The notes under the pieces were generated by a model. That model was given only the letters and a program-made list of their open reading frames with translations, had not been told where the DNA came from and searched no databases. Position numbers and translations under genes: made by a program. From Deltaproteobacteria bacterium (GTDB lineage: Bacteria > Desulfobacterota > Desulfomonilia > UBA1062): DNA of 64,000 bases. Numbering within the stretch: position 1 is the first letter of the stretch; every line of letters starts with the position of its first letter. Where the stretch lies: assembly GCA_017992605.1 (NCBI GenBank), contig JAGOOG010000009.1, forward strand, positions 1-64,000, read 5' to 3'. Below are positions 1 to 8,193 of this stretch, one piece after another.

Positions 1-228
1 GTTCTACAGCCATTTTTATCATTTATCGATTTGAAATTTCTTTCTATACCCACACCTAATAATATTGGTAAGTTACGTGGCATTTTTGGCCAAAAATTAA
101 TTTAACCGGACAGTAGTGATAATCAATATTATTTCAGATACTCATATCGCGCAACGAGCGCACAAACCACATCGTAGATCGTGGCCGGCTTGATCGAGCG
201 GCCTCTCCCGACACCCACGGCAGCCCTT

Positions 229-1467
229 TCAGTCGAGCCGGACGCTGTCGTCGCCCCCGCCTTCCACGCTCCCCATCGTGGAGAGGCGTTGCAGTGCATC
301 GGTATCCCCGCGCACTTCCGCGTCGAGGAAAGTCAGGATCCACGTGAAGATGTCGTCCGTCGAGCCATCGTCGAACTCGTGTTCCACTCCTTCGAGCGCA
401 ACCAGAATGCGCCTGCCTTCCAGGCGTGACATGCCGGTCCTGGTCAACGCGATCGGCGCGACCTTGTCCTGTGTCCCGCTGATGCCGAGGAACGGCAGGT
501 CGACACCGACCAGCCCTGCCTGGCTTCGACCGAACGCCGGCAGGACCGGCTGCCCGAAATACGGGATGTAGCCGACCGCCGCCTTGAGCCGCGGTTCGAA
601 GGTGATCCGTTCCCATGACAACCCCATGTCGAGGTATGAGGTCGTCAGGCCGGCGCCCCCCAGGAGCATCATCGTCTCGCCGCCCATGCTCACCCCGAAG
701 CCGCCGACCTGCGCCGCATCGACGTGATCCTTCCATTGCGGGTGCTCCAGCACGAGGGTGAGGGCCGCCGATATCGCCAGCGGCCGCATCGCCTCCAGCG
801 CCGTGAAGTTTTCCAGGTTCAGCGCCACGCCCAGGGCGTCGCCGAGGTCGTCGATCTTCAGGTCGGAAAAGCGCGAGTCGCCGTGAAACGGGGCGATCAC
901 GACGTAACCGTAGCTCGCAACGATGGACAATGCCGAGATGTATTTCTCCGAGGAGATCGGGCTGTCGTTCAGGCCGTGGGAGAACACGACCACGGGATAC
1001 GCAGATCCGTCGGCAAACAAAGGCGGGGCCGATCCGGTCTGCATGTGCGGCAGGACATCGCGGGTCGGCAGCTCATAGTCGGGACGGGGATTGTCGTCCG
1101 TCGTGGGGTAGAACACGAGCACCACGTACTCGACCGTCTGCCCGGCATAATCACCGTAGATACCGGGGTCCTGCGGTGCGGTCACGGAGACGGTCAGCGT
1201 GTTGTCAGGGTCGGCCAGCAGATCGGTCGCATACCGCGGCATGCCGTTTCCCGACGGGGCGCCTTCCCAGTAGCTCTCGGCGTCCTCGCCGGCACCCACC
1301 CGAGTGAAGTCCTGTTCGACGTTGCTGCACGCTACCTCATAGGGGCCGGGCAGCGGCAGGGCCTGCACCGTGGTGGTCGGCAGGGTGCCGCCGCCACCGT
1401 CGCTGCCGCCGCACGATGCCGCGAAGACGCACAGGAGTATCGAAAGAAACAGGGGCACGGGTTTCAT
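229..1467 (-). CDS. Lipoprotein alpha/beta hydrolase (dienelactone hydrolase / PAF-acetylhydrolase-like)
   Basis: This is a predicted exported serine hydrolase of 412 residues. The N-terminus is a lipoprotein signal ending in FAASC, with the lipidated Cys at about residue 19, followed by a Gly/Ser-rich tether. An oxyanion-type VVVFSHGLND segment, a nucleophile elbow GVSMGGE, an acid-loop candidate GTQDKVAP and a late GVEHEF histidine give a full catalytic triad in the expected order. I chose the ATG at 1467 because AAGGAG lies nine bases upstream (1477-1482); two upstream in-frame starts have no such site. It is divergent from the P-type ATPase gene. The substrate cannot be read from sequence; an esterase or lipase of the PAF-AH/DLH superfamily is likely. 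Confidence 0.8.
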   Translation of the reverse strand: MKPVPLFLSILLCVFAASCGGSDGGGGTLPTTTVQALPLPGPYEVACSNVEQDFTRVGAGEDAESYWEGAPSGNGMPRYATDLLADPDNTLTVSVTAPQDPGIYGDYAGQTVEYVVLVFYPTTDDNPRPDYELPTRDVLPHMQTGSAPPLFADGSAYPVVVFSHGLNDSPISSEKYISALSIVASYGYVVIAPFHGDSRFSDLKIDDLGDALGVALNLENFTALEAMRPLAISAALTLVLEHPQWKDHVDAAQVGGFGVSMGGETMMLLGGAGLTTSYLDMGLSWERITFEPRLKAAVGYIPYFGQPVLPAFGRSQAGLVGVDLPFLGISGTQDKVAPIALTRTGMSRLEGRRILVALEGVEHEFDDGSTDDIFTWILTFLDAEVRGDTDALQRLSTMGSVEGGGDDSVRLD

Positions 1468-1570
1468 ATGTTTTGACTCCTTCATGACAGACAACCCCTT
1501 CACTAGAGGCAACCCTGATAAATTGCAAGGTAAAAAGTCCCCGGTCAGACCTTATGGGTCGGCCTCGTGG

Positions 1571-1648
1571 ACCGTTCACGGTACGGCCGCAGAACCCTGT
1601 TGACAACACCGTCGATCCTGAACCACAATCCCCACGAACCGTCACGGT
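1571..1648 (+). promoter_or_regulatory. Candidate sigma-70 promoter of the ATPase gene flanked by two palindromes
   Basis: TTGACA at 1600-1605 is followed after 18 bases by CACAAT at 1624-1629, which would start transcription near 1636. Two near-identical palindromes, ACCGT-TC-ACGGT at 1571-1582 and ACCGT-C-ACGGT at 1638-1648, flank this promoter and could be operator half-pairs. The promoter match is moderate and the operator idea is inference. Confidence 0.4.
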
Positions 1649-1672
1649 CACTGTGAACTGAAGGGAGCACCC

Positions 1673-4414
1673 ATGGATCCATGGCACGCGCTGAGCGTCG
1701 AGGCATCGCTGAGAAGACTCGGGGCCGACCCGGCCGACGGCCTGAGCGATGCCGAGGCGTCCGGGCGGCTGAGCGAGCACGGGCCCAACGAGCTCAAGGA
1801 GACCGGCATCAAGAGCCCCGTGCTCATCCTGTGGGAGCAGTTCACCGCGGTCATGGTCCTCATCCTCATCGCTGCAGCGGTGGTCTCCGGCTTCATCGGC
1901 AAGACGGTGGAGATGGTCGCCATCCTGGCCATCGTGGTGATGTTCGCCATGCTCGGCTTTGTCCAGGAGTACCGGGCCGAGCGTGCCATCGCGTCGCTCA
2001 AGAAGCTCGCGGTGCCGCTCGTGAGGGTCCGCAGGAACGGCGTCCTGCGCGAGATGTCGGCCCGGGAGCTGGTGCCCGGGGATGTCCTCTCCCTGGAGGC
2101 GGGCAACACCGTCCCGGCAGACATCCGCCTCGTCGATGCCGTCAACCTGCGCATCCAGGAGTCCGCACTGACCGGCGAGTCCGAACCAGTCGAAAAGATC
2201 ACCGACGCGATTCCCGAGGCCGACCTCCCGCTGGGTGACCGCCGCAACATGGCGTACATGGGCACGAACGTGACCATGGGGCGAGGGTCGGGGCTCGTGG
2301 TTCAGACCGGCATGCAGACCGAGCTCGGAACCATCGCCACCCTCATCCAGGGCGTGGCCTCGGAGCCGACGCCGCTGCAGACCAGGCTCGACAGGGTGGG
2401 AAAGACGCTGGCCGTCGCCGGCATCGTCGCCGCGGTCCTGATCGGGGGCATCGGCATCATCAACGGCGAGTCCTTCGTGAACATGCTCATCATGGGCGTC
2501 AGCATCGCCGTGGCCGTGATCCCGGAGGGGCTCCCCGCGGTGGTGACCATCACCCTGGCCCTCGGGGCACAGCGCATGCTCAAGCGCCGTGCGCTCATCC
2601 GCAAGCTTCCCGCCGTGGAGACCCTGGGCTCGGTGACCGTGATCTGCTCCGACAAGACAGGCACGCTGACGGAAAACCGCATGACCGTGACCTTCATCGA
2701 CGTCGCGGGGTACAGCCTGGACCTGAAGGAATCCATGCGCGGCCGCTCCCCCGCGCTGAACCCCGGCGACATACGACGGGACCTCGTCGAGAACCAGCCC
2801 CGGCCCATCTGGCTCGCCCTCATGGCAGGCGCCCTGTGCAACGACGCCGTCCTGAAACCGGACGCGGGCCAGGGGCGGTACCACACCCTGGGGGATCCCA
2901 CCGAGGGGGCCCTGGTCGTGGCTGCCGCACAGATGGGCATGGTCAAGGAGCACATGGAGACTTTCCTGCCGCGGATCGCCGAGCTGCCCTTCGATTCGAA
3001 CCGCAAACGCATGACCACGCTCCACAGGCTTCCATCGGAAGAAGAGCCGCCCGGGTATCTCCTCCCGGTCATGAAGCCGGGCGCCACTCACGTGGCCTTC
3101 ACCAAGGGCTCGCTGGACGGGCTCCTGGAGGTCTCTTCACGCGTCCTGTCGGAAAACCTCGAGGCGCTTCCCGTCGATGAGCTCAAGGACCGCATCATCG
3201 CCGCGAACGACAGCCTGGCGGCGCAGGGCATGAGAGTGCTCGGGGTCGCCCTGCAGTGGCTGTATCCAGGCGACGACCCCTCGCAAATCCGCGAGGAGGA
3301 CCTTGCGTTCATCGGCATGGTCGGCATGATCGACCCGCCACGGCCCGAGGTGAGGGAGGCGGTCCAGGTCTGCAGGAATGCAGGCATCAGGCCGGTCATG
3401 ATCACGGGCGACCACCCCCTGACCGCATCGGCCATCGCCCGGGACCTGCGCATAGCGGGGGAGGGGGCCCGGACCCTTGCCGGCCAGGAGCTCAACCGCC
3501 TCGGCCAGGACGACCTCGAAAACCTGGTGGAAGAGGTGTCGATCTATGCCAGGGTGTCTCCCGAGGACAAGCTCAGGATCGTGCAGGCCCTGCAGAAGCG
3601 GGGGCACATCGTGGCCATGACCGGCGACGGCGTGAACGACTCGCCGGCCCTGAAGAAGGCGGACATCGGCGTGGCCATGGGGATTACCGGTACCGACGTG
3701 GCCAAGGAGGCCGCCGACGCGGTGCTCCTCGACGACAATTTCGCCACCATCGTGTCCGCGGTGGAGGAGGGCAGGGTCATCTACGACAACATCCTGCGCT
3801 TCATCAAGTACTCCATAGCCGGCAACCTGGCCAAGGTCCTCATCATGCTGCTCTCGCCGCTCATCGGCATCACCATAGCACTGCAGCCCCTCCAGCTCCT
3901 CTGGCTCAATTTGCTGACCGACGGGCTCATGGGCCTCGGGCTCGGCCTGGAGCCGGCAGAGGCCGACACCATGAACCGGCCGCCGCGCGATCCTGCCGGG
4001 AGCCTGTTCGGCAGGGGGGGTGCCCGCCATATCATCTGGGTCGGCCTGCTCATCATGGGCCTGAGCATGGCCGTGGGATATGCGTACTACTCCCCGCACG
4101 ACCGCACGTGGCAGACCATGATCTTCACCACCGTGGCCTTCACCCAGATCGGCAACGCCATCGGGCTGCGGGCCATACGGAAGCCGGGCGTGGCCGCCTG
4201 GAGTTCGAACCCGGCCATGGTCGTGGTGGTGCTGAGCGCCGTCACGCTGCAGGCGGCAGCGGTCTACTCGCCGTTCCTCAACAGGTTTTTCCACGTCAAG
4301 CCGCTGGCACCGGCGGATCTCGGCCTGTGCGTCATCCTGGGCCTGGTGGTGTTTGTCGTGGTGGCCCTGGAAAAACGTCTCTCCAGGGCAAAGGGTACGG
4401 CTCGGGCCGGCTGA
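1673..4414 (+). CDS. P-type cation-transporting ATPase (P2A, calcium-type)
   Basis: This 913-residue protein is an inner-membrane cation pump. It has an N-terminal cation-ATPase domain, an actuator with LTGES, the phosphorylation motif DKTGTLT (Asp327), and the hinge TGDGVNDSPALKKADIG. TM4 carries PEGLP (Glu285) and TM6 carries NLLTDG (Asn746, Thr749, Asp750), both hallmarks of the SERCA/PacL group. In TM5 the site-I Glu of SERCA is replaced by Lys721 in the string GNLAKV, while the adjacent Asn718 is kept. This suggests a single ion site, as in pumps with a basic residue there. GAAGGGAG precedes the ATG. The stop lies five bases from the convergent rng stop. Calcium is the likeliest substrate, but other cations are possible. 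Confidence 0.9.
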   Translation: MDPWHALSVEASLRRLGADPADGLSDAEASGRLSEHGPNELKETGIKSPVLILWEQFTAVMVLILIAAAVVSGFIGKTVEMVAILAIVVMFAMLGFVQEYRAERAIASLKKLAVPLVRVRRNGVLREMSARELVPGDVLSLEAGNTVPADIRLVDAVNLRIQESALTGESEPVEKITDAIPEADLPLGDRRNMAYMGTNVTMGRGSGLVVQTGMQTELGTIATLIQGVASEPTPLQTRLDRVGKTLAVAGIVAAVLIGGIGIINGESFVNMLIMGVSIAVAVIPEGLPAVVTITLALGAQRMLKRRALIRKLPAVETLGSVTVICSDKTGTLTENRMTVTFIDVAGYSLDLKESMRGRSPALNPGDIRRDLVENQPRPIWLALMAGALCNDAVLKPDAGQGRYHTLGDPTEGALVVAAAQMGMVKEHMETFLPRIAELPFDSNRKRMTTLHRLPSEEEPPGYLLPVMKPGATHVAFTKGSLDGLLEVSSRVLSENLEALPVDELKDRIIAANDSLAAQGMRVLGVALQWLYPGDDPSQIREEDLAFIGMVGMIDPPRPEVREAVQVCRNAGIRPVMITGDHPLTASAIARDLRIAGEGARTLAGQELNRLGQDDLENLVEEVSIYARVSPEDKLRIVQALQKRGHIVAMTGDGVNDSPALKKADIGVAMGITGTDVAKEAADAVLLDDNFATIVSAVEEGRVIYDNILRFIKYSIAGNLAKVLIMLLSPLIGITIALQPLQLLWLNLLTDGLMGLGLGLEPAEADTMNRPPRDPAGSLFGRGGARHIIWVGLLIMGLSMAVGYAYYSPHDRTWQTMIFTTVAFTQIGNAIGLRAIRKPGVAAWSSNPAMVVVVLSAVTLQAAAVYSPFLNRFFHVKPLAPADLGLCVILGLVVFVVVALEKRLSRAKGTARAG

Positions 4415-4419
4415 TTCCT

Positions 4420-5877
4420 CTACTCGGCCTTCTCGACGAGTATCTGGCCGATCCTGAGGCCATGGCCTGCCGAGACGGTTATCTCGGTTTCGAAGTCGTG
4501 CTCGAGCCGCACGAGGTGCCGCTTCTGCCGGTTGAGCACATAGAGCGCCACGTCCCGCGGCATGCGGACTTTCACCCGGGGGGGCCTGTTCCTCGTGAGG
4601 TAGAGCTGGATCTCCCGCAGGGCCATGAACGCGGCAGACTCCACGGAACGCACGATGCCGACCCCCTCACAGGTCGGGCAGGTCACGTGGCTCTTCTCGA
4701 CCAGCGGGGGCGACAGCCGCTCGCGCGAAAGCTCCATGATGCCGAACTTGGAGATCTTCCCGAACACCAGGTGGGCCCGGTCGTTCTTCAGGCCTTCGCG
4801 CAGGGTCTTCTCCACGTTGCGGATGTTCTCCCTGGAACGCATGTCGATAAAGTCGATGACGATGAGGCCTCCCAGGTCCCGCAGGACGAGCTGCCGGGCG
4901 ATCTCGGCTGCAGCCTCCCGGTTCGTCTCGAAGGCCGTCTCCTCGATGGATCTGGCGCCCGAGGACTGGCCCGAGTTCACGTCGATGACCACCATGGCCT
5001 CGGTGGGTTCGATGATGATGGTACCTCCGGACCTGAGCCTGACCGTGCGGTTGTACACGCCCTCGATCTGCTGTTCCAGCTCGAATTTCGTGAACAGGGG
5101 CTTGTTCTGCCTGTACGCCCTGATGATGTCCTTCTGCCGGGGCATGAGGGTCTTCATGAAGGTCTCCGCCCGCTTCATCGTGTCGTCGTCATCGATGATG
5201 ATCTCGGCGGTGTCGGTGGTGAGGTAGTCGCGGATGGTCCGGATGATGATGTCGCCTTCCTTGTAGACGATGCTCGGGCACGCGGCCTTCTGGAACTGGT
5301 CCTCGATGCTCTTCCACAGTCTCGTCAGGTAGGCCATGTCCCGGGCGAGCTCGGTCTTGGTCTTGTCCATGCCCGCGGTGCGCACGATGAGCCCGGTCCC
5401 CTCGGGCGGCTTGATCTGGTCGATGATCTCGCGGAGCCGCTTGCGCTGCTTCTCGTCCTCGATCTTGCGCGATATGCCCGCCATGTCCTGCCGGGGCAGC
5501 AGCACGAGGAACCGGCCGGGCAGCGAGATGTCCATGGTGAGCAGCGCGCCCTTGGCGCCTTTTTCCTCGCGGACCACCTGTACGAGGATCTCCATGCCCT
5601 TGCGCAGGGAGTCCATCACGTTCTTTCCTTCCCCGAGGTCGGGAACGAAGGCGGGATTTATGTCTCCGGCCGGTAGCAACCCATGCTTCTCCCGGCCGTA
5701 GTCCACGAAGACCGCGTTCAGGCTGTGCTCGACCTTGGAAATGCGGGCCTTGTAGACATTGCCCTTGAGCTGCTCCTTGAGCGCGCTCTCCATGTAGAAC
5801 TCCGTGAGCACGCCCTCGTCCACGACCGCCACCCTGATCTCCTCGGGGTGGATGGCGTTGATGAGCATCTTCTTCAT
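4420..5877 (-). CDS. rng: Ribonuclease G (RNase E/G family)
   Basis: This 485-residue endoribonuclease is close in length to E. coli RNase G (489) and lacks the long C-terminal scaffold of RNase E. It has an S1 RNA-binding domain around residues 39-125, a 5'-sensor/RNase H-like region, catalytic aspartates Asp299 in VVIDVNSG and Asp342 in VIDFIDM, and the zinc-link CPTC (Cys400, Cys403). The family processes 16S rRNA 5' ends and decays mRNA. It is the last gene of the mutL-miaA-ttcA-yciO-rng run and starts 11 bases after the yciO stop. Confidence 0.93.
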   Translation of the reverse strand: MKKMLINAIHPEEIRVAVVDEGVLTEFYMESALKEQLKGNVYKARISKVEHSLNAVFVDYGREKHGLLPAGDINPAFVPDLGEGKNVMDSLRKGMEILVQVVREEKGAKGALLTMDISLPGRFLVLLPRQDMAGISRKIEDEKQRKRLREIIDQIKPPEGTGLIVRTAGMDKTKTELARDMAYLTRLWKSIEDQFQKAACPSIVYKEGDIIIRTIRDYLTTDTAEIIIDDDDTMKRAETFMKTLMPRQKDIIRAYRQNKPLFTKFELEQQIEGVYNRTVRLRSGGTIIIEPTEAMVVIDVNSGQSSGARSIEETAFETNREAAAEIARQLVLRDLGGLIVIDFIDMRSRENIRNVEKTLREGLKNDRAHLVFGKISKFGIMELSRERLSPPLVEKSHVTCPTCEGVGIVRSVESAAFMALREIQLYLTRNRPPRVKVRMPRDVALYVLNRQKRHLVRLEHDFETEITVSAGHGLRIGQILVEKAE

Positions 5878-5888
5878 GGAGGACCCCT

Positions 5889-6497
5889 CTAGGCCGCCTC
5901 GATGAGCTCGGTGGGACCGAGGCCGTACCTCACGATCTCGGGCGATCCGGTCTCCAGCGAGATGACCGTAGAGGGGATGTCCGGCAGGATGCCGCTGTCG
6001 ATGACGACATCGACGCGGTGCCCGAGGTGGGACTCTATCGCGATGGGGTCGATGTGGATCTGTTCGTCGGTCAGCGGGATGCTCGTGGTGATGATGGGCT
6101 CGCCCACCTGCTCCACCAGGGCCCGGCAGAACCAGTGATCGGGGATCCTCACGCCGATGGATTTGCGGTTCGACTGGAGCAGGCGCGGAACCAGGCGGGT
6201 GGCCGGCAGGATCAGGGTGTAGGGACCGGGGAAGAGCACCCTCATGAGCCGGTAAGCCTCGTTGCTCACCTTGGCGTACTCGGTGACATCCTTGATCTCG
6301 GCGAAGATGATGCTCTTGGGTTTCTTTGATGCCTTGATCTGGCTTATGCCTTCGAGGCCGTGCTTGTTGCTCACGATGCAGCCCAGCGCATAGACGGTGT
6401 CGGTCGGGTACACGATGATGCCGCCGTCCTTGAGTATATCGGCCACCTGCGCGACCGTTCGCGGTTTCGGCCTCATCGGATCAATCTGGATCCGCAT
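5889..6497 (-). CDS. Sua5/YciO/YrdC/YwlC family protein (YciO-like)
   Basis: This 202-residue single-domain protein is the size of E. coli YciO. Its opening IVYPTDTVYALGC and the KSIGVRIPDH segment are the RNA/nucleotide-binding signature of the family, whose TsaC/Sua5 members make threonylcarbamoyl-AMP for tRNA t6A37. YciO-type members have weaker or different activity, so t6A synthesis is not certain. The ATG at 6497 is preferred to the one at 6503 because AAGGAG sits seven bases upstream of it. The start overlaps the ttcA stop by 17 bases, implying translational coupling in a tRNA-modification operon. Confidence 0.85.
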   Translation of the reverse strand: MRIQIDPMRPKPRTVAQVADILKDGGIIVYPTDTVYALGCIVSNKHGLEGISQIKASKKPKSIIFAEIKDVTEYAKVSNEAYRLMRVLFPGPYTLILPATRLVPRLLQSNRKSIGVRIPDHWFCRALVEQVGEPIITTSIPLTDEQIHIDPIAIESHLGHRVDVVIDSGILPDIPSTVISLETGSPEIVRYGLGPTELIEAA

Positions 6498-7248
6498 GGA
6501 CATTCTCCTTCATACACAAACTCGTGGTGTCGATGTTGCCGAGAGAGGCGAATATCGAGTGTTTCATGCATGGTATATCACGTTCGAGGCGTTTGATACA
6601 GCCCCTGATGAACTCGCGCCTGCTGTCGCTGCGTCTGGGGCACCGGAGCGTCACCGGCTCCACCTCGAGATAGGGGAAGTAGGCACCGATGAGGTCGCTC
6701 GTGCAGTAGGCCAGGGGCCTGATGATGCGGTTCCTCCGGTCGTCGGTGACCCGGGCCGGGGCCATGGCGCCCAGCTGCCCCGTGTAGAGACACCGCAGGA
6801 AGAACGTCTCGATGACGTCGTCCATGTGGTGGCCGAGCGCGATGGAGCTGCCCCCCCTCTCTTCGGCCAGGCCGTAGAGCGCCCCCCTCCTCAGCCTCGA
6901 ACACAGGGCGCACGGGCTCTTGTCCTTGTCGCAGGTGGTCTCGAGGATCTGCGAGATCAGCGAGTCGTACACGACCGTCTCGTACCCGAGCGTTTGCCCG
7001 ATCCAGTTCTCTATGCGATCGAACCCCGCCTCGTACCCGGTCCGCACATGAACGGGGACGATGTCGAAGTCGACCGGTGCGACCTTCCTGAGGAGCGCGA
7101 GGACCTTCATCATGACCAGCGAGTCCCTGCCCCCGGACACCGCCACGAGAACCCTGTCACCGGCACTGATCATGCGGTAGTCGCTGATGGCCCGGCCGGC
7201 CTTGCGCCGGAGCACCTTCTCCAGGTATTTCTTCGACGAATGCCTCAC
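6481..7248 (-). CDS. ttcA: tRNA 2-thiocytidine biosynthesis protein TtcA-like
   Basis: This 255-residue PP-loop ATPase has the adenylation loop SGGRDS (residues 38-43), PCALC (Cys113, Cys116), the ALGHHMDD motif and a third cysteine, Cys203. In TtcA, three such cysteines hold an oxygen-sensitive 4Fe-4S cluster that passes sulfur to cytidine 32 of tRNA. The protein is shorter than E. coli TtcA (311). A related PP-loop thiolase of the TtcA/TtuA superfamily acting on another base is possible. It starts nine bases after miaA and overlaps yciO by 17 bases. Confidence 0.85.
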   Translation of the reverse strand: MRHSSKKYLEKVLRRKAGRAISDYRMISAGDRVLVAVSGGRDSLVMMKVLALLRKVAPVDFDIVPVHVRTGYEAGFDRIENWIGQTLGYETVVYDSLISQILETTCDKDKSPCALCSRLRRGALYGLAEERGGSSIALGHHMDDVIETFFLRCLYTGQLGAMAPARVTDDRRNRIIRPLAYCTSDLIGAYFPYLEVEPVTLRCPRRSDSRREFIRGCIKRLERDIPCMKHSIFASLGNIDTTSLCMKENVHADPD

Positions 7249-7257
7249 CGGTGTCTC

Positions 7258-8193
7258 CTACCCCGGCCCACGGGCTTCTTCTTGGAGCCACTGCGAGACG
7301 GTCCGGCGGGCCGTGTCAGCTGAAGCGAAGAACACGTGGTCCTGCTGGGCCTTCACCCACGTGATCTGCCGCTTCGCGAAGCGCCTGGTGTCCCTCTGGA
7401 TCAGCCTGATGCACTCCTGCGCCCCGCACTCTCCCCGGAGGTGGGCAACGGCATGCCTGTATGCCAGGGTCTGCATGGACCTCAGGTCCGGGCCGTAGCC
7501 CTTGTCGAGGAGCCGACGCGTCTCGTCGAAGAGGCCGTCTTCGAGCATCTTCAGCGTCCTGCGGTCGATGTCCCCGAAGAGCCGGTCCCGGTCCGGCAGT
7601 ATGCATGCCGTCCTCACATCGTAGCGCTTCTGCCTGAACCCGTGCCCGGCATAGATGTCGCTCACCCTGCGGCCGGACATGAGGATCACCTCGAGGGCCC
7701 TCACCGTGCGCACGCCGTCGTTCTTCCGGACGAGCGCCGCCGCACCCGGGTCCAGCCTGCGGAGCATGCGTTCGAGATATGCCGTGCCCCTGGTCTTCAT
7801 GACGGTCCGCAGGGCCTTCCTGACCCGCTCGGAACGCGCGGGGGCAGGGGCGAGTCCGTACACGAGCGCCTTGATGTACAGCCCGGTGCCGCCCACCACG
7901 ACGGGGATTCTGCCCCTTGCCCTGATCTGACCGATCCTGTCTTCGGCCATGGCGGTGAACATGGCTGCATGGAAATCCTCGTCGGGATTCACCACGTCGA
8001 TGATGTGGTGGGGCAGCGCGGCACGCTCGGCCGGCGATGGTTTCGCCGTGGCGATGTCCATGTACCGATAGACCTGCATGGAGTCGGCGGAGACGACCTC
8101 GATGGGGAAGTCCCGGGCGAGGGCCAGGGCGCATCTGGTCTTTCCCGAGCAGGTGGGGCCCGTAACGACGATCAGACCCTCCTGCCCAGCCAT
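7258..8193 (-). CDS. miaA: tRNA dimethylallyltransferase MiaA
   Basis: This 311-residue enzyme transfers a dimethylallyl group from DMAPP to N6 of adenosine 37 in tRNAs reading UNN codons. It shows the P-loop GPTCSGKT (residues 12-19), the DSMQVYR motif, the conserved VVGGTGLYI segment and a C-terminal RFAKRQITW motif. GGAGGT lies six bases before the ATG. The gene start overlaps the mutL stop by 22 bases, a common mutL-miaA arrangement. Unlike E. coli, hfq does not follow it; hfq lies at 46.1 kb. Confidence 0.96.
   Translation of the reverse strand: MAGQEGLIVVTGPTCSGKTRCALALARDFPIEVVSADSMQVYRYMDIATAKPSPAERAALPHHIIDVVNPDEDFHAAMFTAMAEDRIGQIRARGRIPVVVGGTGLYIKALVYGLAPAPARSERVRKALRTVMKTRGTAYLERMLRRLDPGAAALVRKNDGVRTVRALEVILMSGRRVSDIYAGHGFRQKRYDVRTACILPDRDRLFGDIDRRTLKMLEDGLFDETRRLLDKGYGPDLRSMQTLAYRHAVAHLRGECGAQECIRLIQRDTRRFAKRQITWVKAQQDHVFFASADTARRTVSQWLQEEARGPG

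Noticed and set aside
134-736. Minus-strand frame of 200 codons near the window start
   Set aside because: It overlaps the lipoprotein hydrolase in another frame and has a composition typical of shadow frames.
3256-5676. 806-codon plus-strand frame spanning the ATPase end and rng
   Set aside because: It is an alternate-frame, low-complexity Arg/Gly/His-rich translation over two clear genes on opposite strands, typical of GC-rich DNA.
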